Assembly (NCBI RefSeq): GCF_020073745.1 | Contig: NZ_JAIRAU010000049.1 | Coordinates: forward strand, 1-64,000 | Origin: Nannocystis pusilla | GTDB taxonomy: Bacteria > Myxococcota_A > Polyangia > Nannocystales > Nannocystaceae | Reading direction: 5' to 3' | DNA length: 64,000 nucleotides | Part shown: positions 55,344 to 63,943 of the stretch, one piece after another | How the letters are laid out: every line of letters begins with the position of its first letter | Numbering within the stretch: position 1 is the first letter of the stretch | Position numbers and translations under genes: made by a program | The notes under the pieces: model-generated | What the model saw: only the letters and a program-made list of their open reading frames with translations | Told to the model about the DNA's origin: nothing | The model's database searches: none

Positions 55344-55814
55344 ATGGCCCGCAAGTCCGCCTCGTCCACCGTCGTCCGCCTCGTCCCGCCCGCGCCCGCG
55401 CTGCCGGCCGCGATCCTCGGGACCGTCGTCGCCCACCAGCCCGGGCGCGGCTGCCTCGTCGACTACCCCGGCAACCTCGCCGGCCCGCAGCCCGCTCGCC
55501 TGCTCGTCGCCGCCACCGTCGCCGAGCTCCGCCGCGCCGCGGCCGAGCGCACCCCGGTGGCCCTGATCTTCGAGGCCGGCGACCCGGAGCGCCCGCTGAT
55601 CGTCGGCCTCGTCCAGACCCCTGCGCCGGCGCGAGCGGCCCGGATCGACGGCAAGCGGGTGATCCTGACCGGCGAGGAGCAGATCGAGCTCCGCTGCGGC
55701 CAGGCGTCGATCTCGCTCGAGAAGAGCGGCAAGCTCGTCATCCGCGGCGCGTACGTCGAGACCCACGCGCGGGGCACGAACCGGATCAAGGGCGGCTCGG
55801 TCCAGATCAACTGA
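55344..55814 (+). CDS. DUF6484-like T6SS-associated small protein
   Basis: 156 aa. VVRLVPPAPALPAAILGTVV, LLVAATVAEL and PVALIFEAGDPERPLIVGLVQ match the pattern of DUF6484 proteins encoded next to VgrG. The C-terminal beta-strand repeat (RVILTGEEQIELRCG, ASISLEKSGKLVIRG) resembles VgrG needle ends and finishes GGSVQIN, so it may cap or extend the spike (inference). A perfect AGGAGG precedes the ATG by 6 nt. It sits between vgrG and the TIGR02270 gene in a tight operon. Confidence 0.82.
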   Translation: MARKSASSTVVRLVPPAPALPAAILGTVVAHQPGRGCLVDYPGNLAGPQPARLLVAATVAELRRAAAERTPVALIFEAGDPERPLIVGLVQTPAPARAARIDGKRVILTGEEQIELRCGQASISLEKSGKLVIRGAYVETHARGTNRIKGGSVQIN

Positions 55815-55817
55815 CTC

Positions 55818-57086
55818 ATGCGCGCCGCCGAGATCGATCCGCTGTGGGACATCGTCGAGGAGCACCTCGACGAGGCGGAGTTCCTGTGGGAGGCGTGGCA
55901 GCACAGCCTCGTGGCCCCGGACTACACCCTCGACGAGGTCGCCGAGGGGCCCGAGGAGCGCCTCATGGCCCACATCGACGGCCTCGTCCGCAACGGCCCG
56001 CTCGTGGCGCGCAGGCTGCTGATCCCCGCGCTGGACGACGACGAGCCGGCGCGGGTCAGCGCCGCAGCCACGGCCTTGCTGCTCGGGCCGGATCCCGACG
56101 CCGCATTCGCGGCGATCCTCGAGGTCCTGCGCGACCGACCGGAGCAGCGCGGCCCGCTCGTCCAGGCCCTCGCGTGCGCCGACGTCCCGGCGCTCCGCCC
56201 TCGCCTGCGCGAGCTCCTCGCCGAGCACGACGGCGAGCTCGTGGCCGCGGCCGCCGGGGTGTTGACGGCCCAGCGCGAGCCGCTCGGCGACACGCTCGGC
56301 CTGCTGTTCGCCGGCGAGGCGACCACGCGCGCCCTGGCGCTGCGGGCCCTCGCGGACGAGCCCGAGCCGTTGCGATACGCCCGCGCCGTGCAGGCCAACC
56401 TGCAGGAGCTCGACCCGACCGTCCTCGACGCTGCGATCGACGCCGGTGTCCGCCTCGGCCTCGCGCCCGCGTGGGCGCGGGCGTGCGAGCGCGTCCACGA
56501 CCCCGACGGCGCCGCGTCGCTGGTGCTGCTGGCCCTCCGCGGCACCGCGAGCGACGACGCCGCGCTGGCGGCCGCGCTTTGCGATCGCAAGCGCCGTCTC
56601 GCCGCGCTGTGGGCCCTCGGCTTCCGCGGCACCCCCGAGGCCGTCGACGCCGCGATCGAGTGGCTCGAGGACGACGCGGCCGCGCCTCTCGCCGGCGAGG
56701 TCTTCACCGCCGTGACCGGCGTCGACCTCGACGCCGCGCGCATGGCCCTGCCGCGCGATCGGGCCGACGAAGCCCTCGTGCACCGCCCCGAAGACGACCT
56801 GCCCCGGCCGGATCCGCTGCAGGTGCTGAAGTGGTGGACGAACCACCGCGGCCGATTCGCCGCCGGTCAGCGCTACCTCGCCGGCGCTCCGTATTCCTCG
56901 CACGCCCTCCTCCAGGCGCTGCGCTTCGGCGCCATGCGCCGCCGCCCGAACCTCCTCCTCGCGCTCACCCTCGACCTGCCCCCGGCCAGCCGCCCGCGTC
57001 TCCGGCTGACCGCGACGGCCACCCGCCAGCGCCGCGAGGTGGACGCGCTGTTGCATCGATTGCCCCGCATCGACGCATCGCCGTGA
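55818..57086 (+). CDS. TIGR02270-type HEAT-repeat protein, T6SS-associated
   Basis: 422 aa. It begins with DPLWDIVEEHLDEAEFLWEAW and has many HEAT-like helical pairs (ARVSAAATALLLG, ALALRALADEPEPLRYARAV, LAALWALGFRGTPEAVDAAIEWL). The last part contains PRPDPLQVLKWWTNHRGRF. It matches the TIGR02270 group regularly found at T6SS loci, probably a scaffold or adaptor. ATG starts 3 nt after the DUF6484 stop. No enzymatic motif. Last gene of the plus-strand arm. Confidence 0.87.
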   Translation: MRAAEIDPLWDIVEEHLDEAEFLWEAWQHSLVAPDYTLDEVAEGPEERLMAHIDGLVRNGPLVARRLLIPALDDDEPARVSAAATALLLGPDPDAAFAAILEVLRDRPEQRGPLVQALACADVPALRPRLRELLAEHDGELVAAAAGVLTAQREPLGDTLGLLFAGEATTRALALRALADEPEPLRYARAVQANLQELDPTVLDAAIDAGVRLGLAPAWARACERVHDPDGAASLVLLALRGTASDDAALAAALCDRKRRLAALWALGFRGTPEAVDAAIEWLEDDAAAPLAGEVFTAVTGVDLDAARMALPRDRADEALVHRPEDDLPRPDPLQVLKWWTNHRGRFAAGQRYLAGAPYSSHALLQALRFGAMRRRPNLLLALTLDLPPASRPRLRLTATATRQRREVDALLHRLPRIDASP

Positions 57087-57199
57087 CGCCTCCCGGGCGC
57101 GTCGCTCGGCTCGCGCGGGAGCTCGTCGGCGAGGTGCAACCACGACACGCGACTCTCGACCGTTACCGGCCGGGCCCGCGCTGACAGCCCGGCTCGAGT

Positions 57200-57217
57200 T
57201 CGGTGCGCATGCACCGA
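57200..57217. terminator. 7-bp palindrome after the T6SS arm
   Basis: TCGGTGC-GCAT-GCACCGA, 114 bp after the TIGR02270 stop. Same stem-N4-stem geometry as the intragenic hairpins, with a CATG at the centre. Confidence 0.35.
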
Positions 57218-57327
57218 CCGCGGAGAGCCCCCGCGAGCCTCGCAAGCGGCACCAGCAGCGCCGCCGGCCACCTCGCCGGGGCAGCGAACGGGCCGATCGC
57301 AGGGTGGGCGCCGGCCCCGGATTTCAT

Positions 57328-57333
57328 TATGCT
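57328..57333 (+). promoter_or_regulatory. -10-like TATGCT, leaderless start
   Basis: TATGCT, 6 nt (GCGCGC), GTG 57340. It fixes the DUF1835 start. Confidence 0.5.
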
Positions 57334-57339
57334 GCGCGC

Positions 57340-58293
57340 GTGCCGATTCACGTTCATGGCGGATCCCTGCTGCTGGCCCGGCTCGCCGAGGCCGGCGTCC
57401 CCGGCGAGCGGCTCGAGTGGTCGGAGGTCCTGTGCGACGGCCCTGTCCTCGCCGCCGACGACCACGCCTTCCGCCGCGCCCGCGCCGACTGGCTGGCCGA
57501 GCACACCGGCGATCCCGCAGCCGCCCCGCAGATCGCCGACGCCTTGCGGGCCCAGGACGAGGCGCTGACGGCCGCGGCCGCGCGCGACGAGCTGGTCTTG
57601 TGGACAGGTAACGAATGGTTCTGCCAGGCGATCGCCCTCGCCCTGATCGCGCGGCTCGGCCCCGCCGGCGCGCGGCTGTCGTGGGTGACCGCCGAGGACG
57701 ATCCGGAGCGGCCCGGCTGCAGCGTCGGCGAGCTCGGCGAGGCCGCCTTGCCGCGCGCGTTCGCGGCCCGCCAGCCCGTCGACTCCGCCGCGATCGCCCT
57801 GGCGGTCCAGGCCTGGGACGCCTACCGGGCGCCCGCTCCCACGCGGCTGCAGGCGCTGGTCGACGACGTCGCGGCGTTCGTCGCCTGGCCGGCCCTGCGC
57901 GCCTCGCTGGTGCTTCACCTGGCCGAATGGCCAGGTCGTGACGACGGCCTGGCCCGCAGCGAGCGCCAGCTGCTCGACGCCCTGGCCGACGGCCCCCGCG
58001 ACGTCGGCGCGCTGCTGTCGGCCTGCGCCCGCGTCGAGACCCGCCCGTGGCTGACCGACCTGCAGGTGGTCGCGCGCCTGCGCCGGCTGGCCGGCGGCGA
58101 CGCCCCGCTGGTCACGCTCACCGGCGCCGCCCCGCCCGGGCTGACCGCCGAGATCACCGAGGTCGGCCTGGCGACCCTCGCCGGTCGCGCGCGCTGGGCC
58201 ACCCCGGCCCGCTGGCTCGGCGGCGCGATCCTCGACGCCGCCACCCCGTGGTGCTGGGACGGCGAGACCGGCCGCGTGACCCAGTGGGCATGA
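57340..58293 (+). CDS. DUF1835 domain protein
   Basis: 317 aa. Starts MPIHVHGGSLLLARLAEAG, with VLCDGPV soon after, the characteristic DUF1835 opening; LVLWTGNEWFCQAI and LSWVTAEDDP follow. The second half is mixed alpha-helical with a winged-helix-like stretch (LLDALADGPRDVGALLSACA). Function of the family is unknown. GTG 57340 was chosen since DUF1835 proteins begin right at this residue and TATGCT lies 6 nt upstream. A 20-bp perfect hairpin ACCTGGCC-GAAT-GGCCAGGT is within the gene (57917-57936). The stop TGA is inside the first CATG of array J. Confidence 0.87.
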   Translation: MPIHVHGGSLLLARLAEAGVPGERLEWSEVLCDGPVLAADDHAFRRARADWLAEHTGDPAAAPQIADALRAQDEALTAAAARDELVLWTGNEWFCQAIALALIARLGPAGARLSWVTAEDDPERPGCSVGELGEAALPRAFAARQPVDSAAIALAVQAWDAYRAPAPTRLQALVDDVAAFVAWPALRASLVLHLAEWPGRDDGLARSERQLLDALADGPRDVGALLSACARVETRPWLTDLQVVARLRRLAGGDAPLVTLTGAAPPGLTAEITEVGLATLAGRARWATPARWLGGAILDAATPWCWDGETGRVTQWA

Positions 58294-58369
58294 CCGATCG
58301 GACATAACTTTTCGAGCACGCTCGGAGGAGCATGCTCAAAAGGGCATGTCTCGCAGCGCATGTCCTGGC
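58286..58369. repeat. 14-bp-period CATG palindrome array J (six units)
   Basis: CATG 58289 (containing the DUF1835 TGA), CATA 58303, CACG 58317, CATG 58331, CATG 58345 and CATG 58359, all exactly 14 bp apart. It is the longest array in the window. The following 140 bp up to the convergent DUF924 stop is Ser/Arg-coding-like low complexity, with no gene. Confidence 0.88.
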
Positions 58370-58512
58370 CTCCCGCGCTCGAATCGCCCCCGCGCTCGCA
58401 GCAGCTCGCCCGGGCCGTCGCGGCCCTCGCGGCAGCTCGTCCCGCCCTGCCCGCTCGGACGCCGCCCGCGCTCGCGGCAGCTCGCCCCACCCCGGCCTCC
58501 CCGCGCCGGCCC

Positions 58513-59058
58513 TCAGAACGACGAGCCCGGCTGCATCAGGAACTCGCACTCCTCGGCCGTGCTGTCGCGCCCGAGGATCGCGTTGCGGTGGGGGAAGCGG
58601 CCGAAGCGGGCGATGATGTCGCGGTGGCGGACCGCGTAGTCGTGCCAGAGCGGCGTCTCGTCGAGCGCGCGCATCAGCTCGACGCAGCGCTCCTGGTCGG
58701 CGAGATCCTCGCTGTGTTCGAGCGGCAGGTAGAGGAACAGCCGCTCCTCCTGGGACAGGTCGTGGTCGAGCCCGGCCTCCAGCGCGAGCTTGGCGATCTC
58801 GCGGGCCTTCGCGTCGGAGGCGAACGCCTCGGCGGTGCCGCGGAACATGTTGCGGGGGAACTGATCGAGGAGGATCACCAGAGCCAGCGCCCCGCGGGGG
58901 CTCGCGGCCCAGCCGTCGAGCGCGCCGGCCGCCGCGCGCGCGTGCAGCTCGCCGAATGTCTCGCGGATCTCGTGGTCGAGCTCGTCGGAGCGGACGAACC
59001 ACTTCGGCCGGACCCGCGGCGAGAACCAGAACTCGAGGACAGCGTCGGGGGTGCTCAT
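58513..59058 (-). CDS. DUF924 family protein
   Basis: 181 aa. VLEFWFSPRVRPKWFV at the start, then LDGWAASPRGALALVILLDQFPRNMFRGTAEAF and RLFLYLPLEHSEDLADQE, all hallmark DUF924 segments (helical, possibly TPR-like). The end has RHRDIIARFGRFPHRNAILGR, also conserved. Length is normal. Function of the family is unknown. ATG 59058 begins the conserved part; an ATG 36 bp upstream adds nothing. Confidence 0.9.
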   Translation of the reverse strand: MSTPDAVLEFWFSPRVRPKWFVRSDELDHEIRETFGELHARAAAGALDGWAASPRGALALVILLDQFPRNMFRGTAEAFASDAKAREIAKLALEAGLDHDLSQEERLFLYLPLEHSEDLADQERCVELMRALDETPLWHDYAVRHRDIIARFGRFPHRNAILGRDSTAEECEFLMQPGSSF

Positions 59059-59138
59059 AAGCAGGAATTTGGGCGCTGAACGGCCGAACGGCAATGCCCC
59101 CGGCGGCCTCGGCGACGGGAGGTCGGCGCATGCCGGCC

Positions 59139-60038
59139 TCAGCCCGCGAACAGCAGCGCCACGCCCGTGACCGCCACCAGGGCCCCCAGGAGCCCGCGCA
59201 GACCGACCCGCTCCCCCTCGAGCCGCGTCGCCAGGGGGATGATGAAGATCGGCGAGGTGCTGAGGAGGCTGGCCGCGACCCCGGCCGACGTCCGCTGCAG
59301 CGCGAACAGGGCCAGCGACACGCCGAGAAACGGCCCCAGCATCGCCCCCACCGTCGCGTAGCCCAGCGCCCCCCGGTCGCGCAGCCCCGCCCGCAGCCGC
59401 GACGTCGTCCCCGTCGCCAGCACCAGCGCGACGAAGCAGGCCAGGCCGACGATCATCCGGATCTGCGCCCCCTGCAGCGGCTCGTAGCCGATCATCCCGC
59501 GCTTGCTCAGCACCAGCCCGACCGCCTGCCCGAGCGCGCCCCCGAGGCCGAGCAAGATCCCCCGCAGCCGCGGCGACGCCGGCCCCGGGGTCGCCCCCGC
59601 AGGTGTCCTTTCAGACAGGACCCAAGCGACACCTGCGAGCGTCGTCGCCATGCCCGCGACCGACAGCAGGCTGAGCCGCTGGTCGAGCGCCACCAGGTCG
59701 ATCACCGCCGTCAGCGGCGGAGCCAGCGCCATGATCAGCAGCGTGAGGCGCGGCCCGATCTCGATGAACGCCCGGAACTGGCACAGGTCGCCGAGGAAGT
59801 AGCCGAGGAACCCCGACAGCCCGAGCCACCACCACTGCTCCGCCGTCGCATCGCTCGGCCACGGCCGCCCGCGCAGCACGAGCCCGGCGAGCGCCGCGAA
59901 CACCAGCGCGAGCGCGAGACGGATGACGTTCAGCGGCAGGCTGCCGATCCGCCGCCCCGCCCGCGTGAACGCGAGCGACCCGAGGGCCCAGCACACGGCC
60001 GTTCCGAGCGCCGCGAGCTCGCCGAGGTGGTCCGTCAC
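59139..60038 (-). CDS. EamA/DMT-family transporter
   Basis: 299 aa with ten predicted helices in two EamA repeats (first: LAALGTAVCWALGSLAFTRAG; second begins near RGILLGLGGALGQAVGLVLSKRG). LLSTSPIFIIPLATRLEGE is the usual late helix. It exports or imports an unknown metabolite across the inner membrane. The GTG start has TACACT 7 nt upstream, leaderless type. A GTGTCC-TTTC-AGACAG hairpin remnant is in the coding sequence near 59606. Confidence 0.9.
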   Translation of the reverse strand: MTDHLGELAALGTAVCWALGSLAFTRAGRRIGSLPLNVIRLALALVFAALAGLVLRGRPWPSDATAEQWWWLGLSGFLGYFLGDLCQFRAFIEIGPRLTLLIMALAPPLTAVIDLVALDQRLSLLSVAGMATTLAGVAWVLSERTPAGATPGPASPRLRGILLGLGGALGQAVGLVLSKRGMIGYEPLQGAQIRMIVGLACFVALVLATGTTSRLRAGLRDRGALGYATVGAMLGPFLGVSLALFALQRTSAGVAASLLSTSPIFIIPLATRLEGERVGLRGLLGALVAVTGVALLFAG

Positions 60039-60045
60039 CGCCGCG

Positions 60046-60051
60046 AGTGTA
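60046..60051 (-). promoter_or_regulatory. -10-like TACACT, leaderless start
   Basis: TACACT on the minus strand, 7 nt before GTG 60038 of the EamA transporter. Identical hexamer to the prenyltransferase gene. Confidence 0.5.
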
Positions 60052-60306
60052 TGCGAGCGACGCGACCGGATGCACCGGGCGAGTCTGCCGTGCAGCGACG
60101 TCTCGCGCTCATCGCCAGCCCGGGGTCATCGTTCGATTCGTTTTGGTCGAGGGCCCGGAGCCCACTCCGTGAGCGCCTCGGTGCTTTGGGCGATAGCATA
60201 GGGAAAACCCCGACGCCAGGGAGGGCCACACTCGAGGTCCCGAGACGCAGGAAGGGGCGGCGAAAATTGGCGAACGGAAGTCGGAGGCTCCGGGCACAGA
60301 CTCACC

Positions 60307-60867
60307 ATGCTCCACCGCCTGACTTTCTGCTTCATCCTGGCGAGCACGCCGCTGGCCGGCTGCAACGCGTCCGAACACTGTATCGGCGATTGTGAGTCGC
60401 AATCCACGTCCTCCGACACCGCGGGGCCCTCGCCGTCCAGCACGTCGGGCACTGCGGCCGGCGGGACGACGTCGGCCGACGCACCGACGACGACGGCCGA
60501 GGCGCCCCCGACGGGGCACACGACCACCGCGGCCGACGACATCACGACCACCGGCGCCGAGGGGCCGGTGACGTGTCGTGACGGTATGCATTGCACCGTC
60601 AACTGCATGATCCAGGTTCCGGAACCCACCCCGCCCGAGTACCCGCTGGACGAGTGTCTCACCAGTTGCCTCGAGCAGCTGTCCAACGCTGAATTGCTCA
60701 AGCTGCACGACCTGCAGGAGTGTGCCCGGACCAAGTGCGAGGCGACGGCGGAGTGGAAGTGCCTGAACGGCACGGACGATTGCCTTGCGTGCTTCCTGCA
60801 GACCCTCGCTGGCACCATGCTCCCGGCCGGGGACGAGTGCGAGGCGCAGTCAAAGGCTTGCGATTGA
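60307..60867 (+). CDS. Cys-rich lipoprotein with Thr-rich linker
   Basis: 186 aa. Lipobox LAGC (about residue 19), Thr/Ser/Ala/Gly linker to about residue 90, then a Cys-rich domain: CRDGMHCTVNC, CLTSCLEQL, CARTKC, WKCLNG, CLACFL and C near the end. Paired Cys at three- and four-residue spacing suggests a helical disulfide domain, typical of many uncharacterised Nannocystis-like surface proteins. No specific family recognised. Confidence 0.78.
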   Translation: MLHRLTFCFILASTPLAGCNASEHCIGDCESQSTSSDTAGPSPSSTSGTAAGGTTSADAPTTTAEAPPTGHTTTAADDITTTGAEGPVTCRDGMHCTVNCMIQVPEPTPPEYPLDECLTSCLEQLSNAELLKLHDLQECARTKCEATAEWKCLNGTDDCLACFLQTLAGTMLPAGDECEAQSKACD

Positions 60868-60874
60868 GCCGCAA

Positions 60875-60900
60875 GCTCGTGGCTGGCGACGAGCGATTTT
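60875..60900 (+). terminator. Hairpin plus T-run
   Basis: GCTCGT (60875-60880) pairs with ACGAGC (60889-60894), followed by GATTTT; 8 bp after the lipoprotein stop. The only T-tailed hairpin I find in the window. Confidence 0.5.
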
Positions 60901-61184
60901 GTCGTCGTGTTGCTGATTGACCTGATGTTAGCGATCACGTGAAGGTGGCCAGGAGTCTCATGTCCTTCCTTCAATCGACGTGCCTCTGTGCAACCATCAT
61001 TCAAGTTGATAGCGCCCTCCGGCTCGATCGCCGACACCTTCAAGAATGTAGCCCTCTACCGCGTTGGACCGACATTTTTTCCTTGCGCATGCAAATGCAT
61101 AGCGCGTCGGCGCGGCTGCCGTCGCCACGTGCACTGATGTTCAGCGAATCTCGTATGTCAAATCAGTAGATTTGCGGCCGAAAA

Positions 61185-61201
61185 GCCTGATAGTGTCAGG
61201 C
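61185..61201. promoter_or_regulatory. Operator-like inverted repeat overlapping a -10
   Basis: GCCTGA-TAGTG-TCAGGC, perfect 6-bp arms. The TAGTGT (61191-61196) at its centre is the -10-like hexamer 8 nt before ATG 61205, so a protein bound here would block initiation. Confidence 0.45.
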
Positions 61202-61204
61202 GCG

Positions 61205-62317
61205 ATGTCGCGCCACACTACTTTCGTCCTTCTCTGCCTCGCCGGCTGCGGCGGAGCGGGGCCTGCTGATTCGACGCCCTTCGGCGGCGCCGGTGGCGAG
61301 CCCCCGGCGAGCAGCACGACGACGACCTCCTCGTCGACCTCCTCGTCGACCTCGACGACCTCGACGACCTCGTCGTCGACGGCCGGCGACCTGTCGTCCT
61401 CGACTTCCCTCGACGTCAGCACCGGCCCCCCGCAGCTCCCCGACTTCGGCGACGGCGCCCCCCTCGGTTGCAAGGGCAAGATCGACATCATCTTCGCCAT
61501 CTCCACCGAGTGGTTCATGAAGGACCACCAGCCCCGGCTCATCGCCGCCTTCCCCGAGTTCACGCAGGCGCTCGAGGAGGAGCTCGGCGACTTCGACCTC
61601 CACATCCTCGTCACCGACTCCACCTACACCTGGTCGATGGACGACTGCTCGATCTGTCAGGACCCCGCCGACTGCGACCCGAACGGCGTGCCCGACCTGT
61701 GCGGCGCCACCATCGACGAGTGCGACTACACCCTGGGCTCCGGCGCGACCTTCGCCCACGAGCTCGGCTCGTCCGGTCGTCGCTGCAAGCTCGCCGGCGG
61801 CCACCGCTACATCACCAGCGAGGAGCCCGACCTCGGGGCCGCCTTCGAGTGCCTCGCCCGCGTCGGCTACGCCGGCTCCACTCCCCTGACCTTCGACGCG
61901 CTCCTCCAGATCGTCGGCCCGCCGCTGCTCGGCGAGGACATCGACCTCAACGGTCCGGGCGGTTGCAACGAGGGCTTCCTCCGCGACGACGCGCTGCTGC
62001 TGCTCGTGATCATTCAGAACCAGTACGAACAGTACTCGCTCGGCGGCCCTTACCAGTGGACAAAAGCCCTGTACGCCGCGAAGGGCGGCGACGAGGACGC
62101 AGTGTTCGCGCTCGCCATCACCGCCGACAACGACATCTCGCCCAATCTCTGCAATCCCGGCGCACCTGCCAGTGGGACCAACCGGACGCGGCTCTTCATC
62201 GAAGACTACATCAAACACGGCACGATCGAATCGATCTGCGCCCCGTCGTATGGCGCCTTTTTTAAAAACGTCGCAGCCGAACTCGCCCCTCTGTGCAATC
62301 AGTTCATCCCGAAGTGA
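61205..62317 (+). CDS. VWA-like lipoprotein with degenerate MIDAS
   Basis: 370 aa. Lipobox LAGC at the N-terminus, then about 50 residues of Ser/Thr (coded by a CTCGTCGAC-type repeat, 61310-61390), then a globular domain. CKGKIDIIFAIS occupies the place of the VWA strand that normally ends in the DxSxS metal site, but continues TEWFM, so the MIDAS is lost. Cys pairs (CSICQDPADC, ESICAPSYG, LCNQF) match the usual Cys-rich C-terminal part of myxobacterial VWA lipoproteins. ATG 61205 gives the signal peptide; the frame from 61172 would not. Converges with the next gene at 12 bp. Confidence 0.8.
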   Translation: MSRHTTFVLLCLAGCGGAGPADSTPFGGAGGEPPASSTTTTSSSTSSSTSTTSTTSSSTAGDLSSSTSLDVSTGPPQLPDFGDGAPLGCKGKIDIIFAISTEWFMKDHQPRLIAAFPEFTQALEEELGDFDLHILVTDSTYTWSMDDCSICQDPADCDPNGVPDLCGATIDECDYTLGSGATFAHELGSSGRRCKLAGGHRYITSEEPDLGAAFECLARVGYAGSTPLTFDALLQIVGPPLLGEDIDLNGPGGCNEGFLRDDALLLLVIIQNQYEQYSLGGPYQWTKALYAAKGGDEDAVFALAITADNDISPNLCNPGAPASGTNRTRLFIEDYIKHGTIESICAPSYGAFFKNVAAELAPLCNQFIPK

Positions 62318-62329
62318 GCCGGACGGGCC

Positions 62330-63943
62330 TCACGGGTGGTGCACTCTCAGCCACGGGTGAGCGCCCTGCAGCCCCGCCACCGCGCAGAATCCACGCGAAT
62401 CACAGCTCGCGGCTCGCAACGACGCGCTCGGGAGCTCCAGCTTGTACAGGAAAGGATCGTCGCTCGTGCGATAGCCGACCGCGTAGGCGGTGAGGGGATC
62501 GCTGATCGCCGCCGTGAACTTCTCCTCGCGGTCACAGGCGAGCCCCTGCGTCAGCGCCTCGTCGAGCGCGTCGAGACGGCGCTTTTTCTCGCCGTTCCCC
62601 GCGAGATCCAGCCAACGCGTGGCGGACGCTCGCGCACTCTGCTCGTTCTGAATCCATCCGCCCGCGACGAGCTCCTCGCCGCAGCGCGTGACCGTCACCA
62701 GCCCGTCGTCGGTCGAATCGAGGCCGGCCGAGGTCCAGGCCGTCGTCAGTGAACCGCTGATCGAGTACTGCACCGAGAAGGCGCGCAGTCGCGTCTTGTT
62801 GTTCTCGGCTTTGACATACCGCTCGCCGACGACCATCACCGTCTTGGCCTGCTCGGACCAAACCACCCCGCGCGGGTGCTCGTCGAGGACGTTGAGGCCG
62901 TCGTCCCAGTCGTCGCCCGGCAGCGGCGCCGCCAGCGAGTCCGTCCACAGCTTCGTCCCCTCGAGGTCGAAGCTCTCGACCAGCCCGTCGTACTGCGGCG
63001 GCGCCTCGTTCACCAGCTGCTCGCCGACCACCACGACCCCGCCCGGCACGGCAGCGATCCCGCTGTACGTCTGCCCCACCGGGCCGACGACCTCCCACTC
63101 GAGCGCCCCCTGCGGTGTGAGAACCGCCACGTACGGCCGGCGCGTCAGGCCCGAGCCGAGGTTCGCGGCGATCGCCATGCGCCCGAGCTCGTCGGTCGCC
63201 AGCCCCACCGCCTGGGACGGCGGCCCCACCAGCGGCGCCTCCGTCCACTGGGAGATCGCCCACGGGTACCCGGCCTGCGGCTGACACGAGTCGGGGTCGA
63301 GCCGCCACACCGTCGCCTCGAGCGCGGGCTTCGCCAGCGCACCCGCGACCACCAGCGCCTCGTCGCCGTACTCGGCCGCCGCCAGCCAGCCCGAGCCCGC
63401 GTCCTCCTCGAACTGACACTTCTCCGTCCCCGACGCCGGCAGCGACACCCACAGCTTCGCCTCCGCCGCCGCCTCCTCTCCCTCGGCGTCGCGGGCGACG
63501 AGCACGAACGTGTACTCGCCGTCCGACGCCGACGACGTCGCCTCGAACGCCCACGCGATCGCCGGCGGTGGACCCGCCCACTTCTCCACCCCTTCGAGCT
63601 GCAGCGACAGCTCGACCACGTCCTCGCTGACCACCGCCACCGGCTGCGCCGCGCCGGCCTCGTGCAGCACCTCCGGCTCGAACGCGAAGCTCACGATTAC
63701 CGGGCCCGTGTCGGGCGGACCCTCGCCCGTCGTGCTCGCCGCGCTGCCCGGCCCGAGCGTCGTCGTCGGCACCTCGCCGGTGTCCGTCTCCACCGAGTCG
63801 CCCGGGCCCGTGTGCGTGCCCGCCGTCGTCGACGAACCCCCGGCGCTGTCCGTCCCGTCCGGGTAGTGCTGCGCGCCGTCTTCCACGAGATCGCCGAGGC
63901 AGCCGGCGGCCGCGAGCAGGAGCAGGAGTGTTCTTCGGGACAT
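62330..63943 (-). CDS. Large lipoprotein with linker and beta-propeller-like domain
   Basis: 537 aa. Lipobox AAAGC, Thr/Gly/Asp linker to about residue 78, an Ig-like strand region (VIVSFAFEPEVLHEAGAAQPVAVV), then from about residue 185 a long all-beta region with repeated short strands (GDEALVVAGALAKP, GRMAIAANLGSG, GGVVVVGEQL, KTVMVVGERYV, EELVAGGWIQ), consistent with a propeller as in other secreted myxobacterial proteins. No catalytic motif. The start codon lies in GGACATGTCC, one of three in this window. Nothing recognisable upstream to the window end besides a TATGGA about 45 bp before the ATG. Confidence 0.78.
   Translation of the reverse strand: MSRRTLLLLLAAAGCLGDLVEDGAQHYPDGTDSAGGSSTTAGTHTGPGDSVETDTGEVPTTTLGPGSAASTTGEGPPDTGPVIVSFAFEPEVLHEAGAAQPVAVVSEDVVELSLQLEGVEKWAGPPPAIAWAFEATSSASDGEYTFVLVARDAEGEEAAAEAKLWVSLPASGTEKCQFEEDAGSGWLAAAEYGDEALVVAGALAKPALEATVWRLDPDSCQPQAGYPWAISQWTEAPLVGPPSQAVGLATDELGRMAIAANLGSGLTRRPYVAVLTPQGALEWEVVGPVGQTYSGIAAVPGGVVVVGEQLVNEAPPQYDGLVESFDLEGTKLWTDSLAAPLPGDDWDDGLNVLDEHPRGVVWSEQAKTVMVVGERYVKAENNKTRLRAFSVQYSISGSLTTAWTSAGLDSTDDGLVTVTRCGEELVAGGWIQNEQSARASATRWLDLAGNGEKKRRLDALDEALTQGLACDREEKFTAAISDPLTAYAVGYRTSDDPFLYKLELPSASLRAASCDSRGFCAVAGLQGAHPWLRVHHP

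Larger units (their letters stand above)
60868..61204. other. 337-bp intergenic region, AT-richer
   Basis: It begins with the terminator at 60875-60900, contains a single CATGTCC (60959) and the imperfect palindrome GCGCATGCAAATGCATAGCGC near 61085-61105, and ends in the operator-like inverted repeat at 61185. No gene seen. Visibly less G+C than surroundings. Confidence 0.5.

Noticed and set aside
53130-57245. 1371-codon open frame on the minus strand opposite vgrG and TIGR02270
   Set aside because: A GC-bias shadow: Arg/Ala/Gly/Leu/Asp-rich, no domain, while the opposite strand has clear VgrG, DUF6484 and TIGR02270 sequences.
58363-58512. Repeated GCAGCTCG words between array J and the DUF924 gene
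   Set aside because: Spacings are 31 and 45 bp with no regular unit; treated as low-complexity GC sequence.
62258-62269. TTTTTTAAAAAC as a programmed frameshift site
   Set aside because: In the reading frame the run splits as TTT TTT AAA AAC, which does not give a proper X-XXY-YYZ heptamer, and both flanking parts are needed in the same frame.
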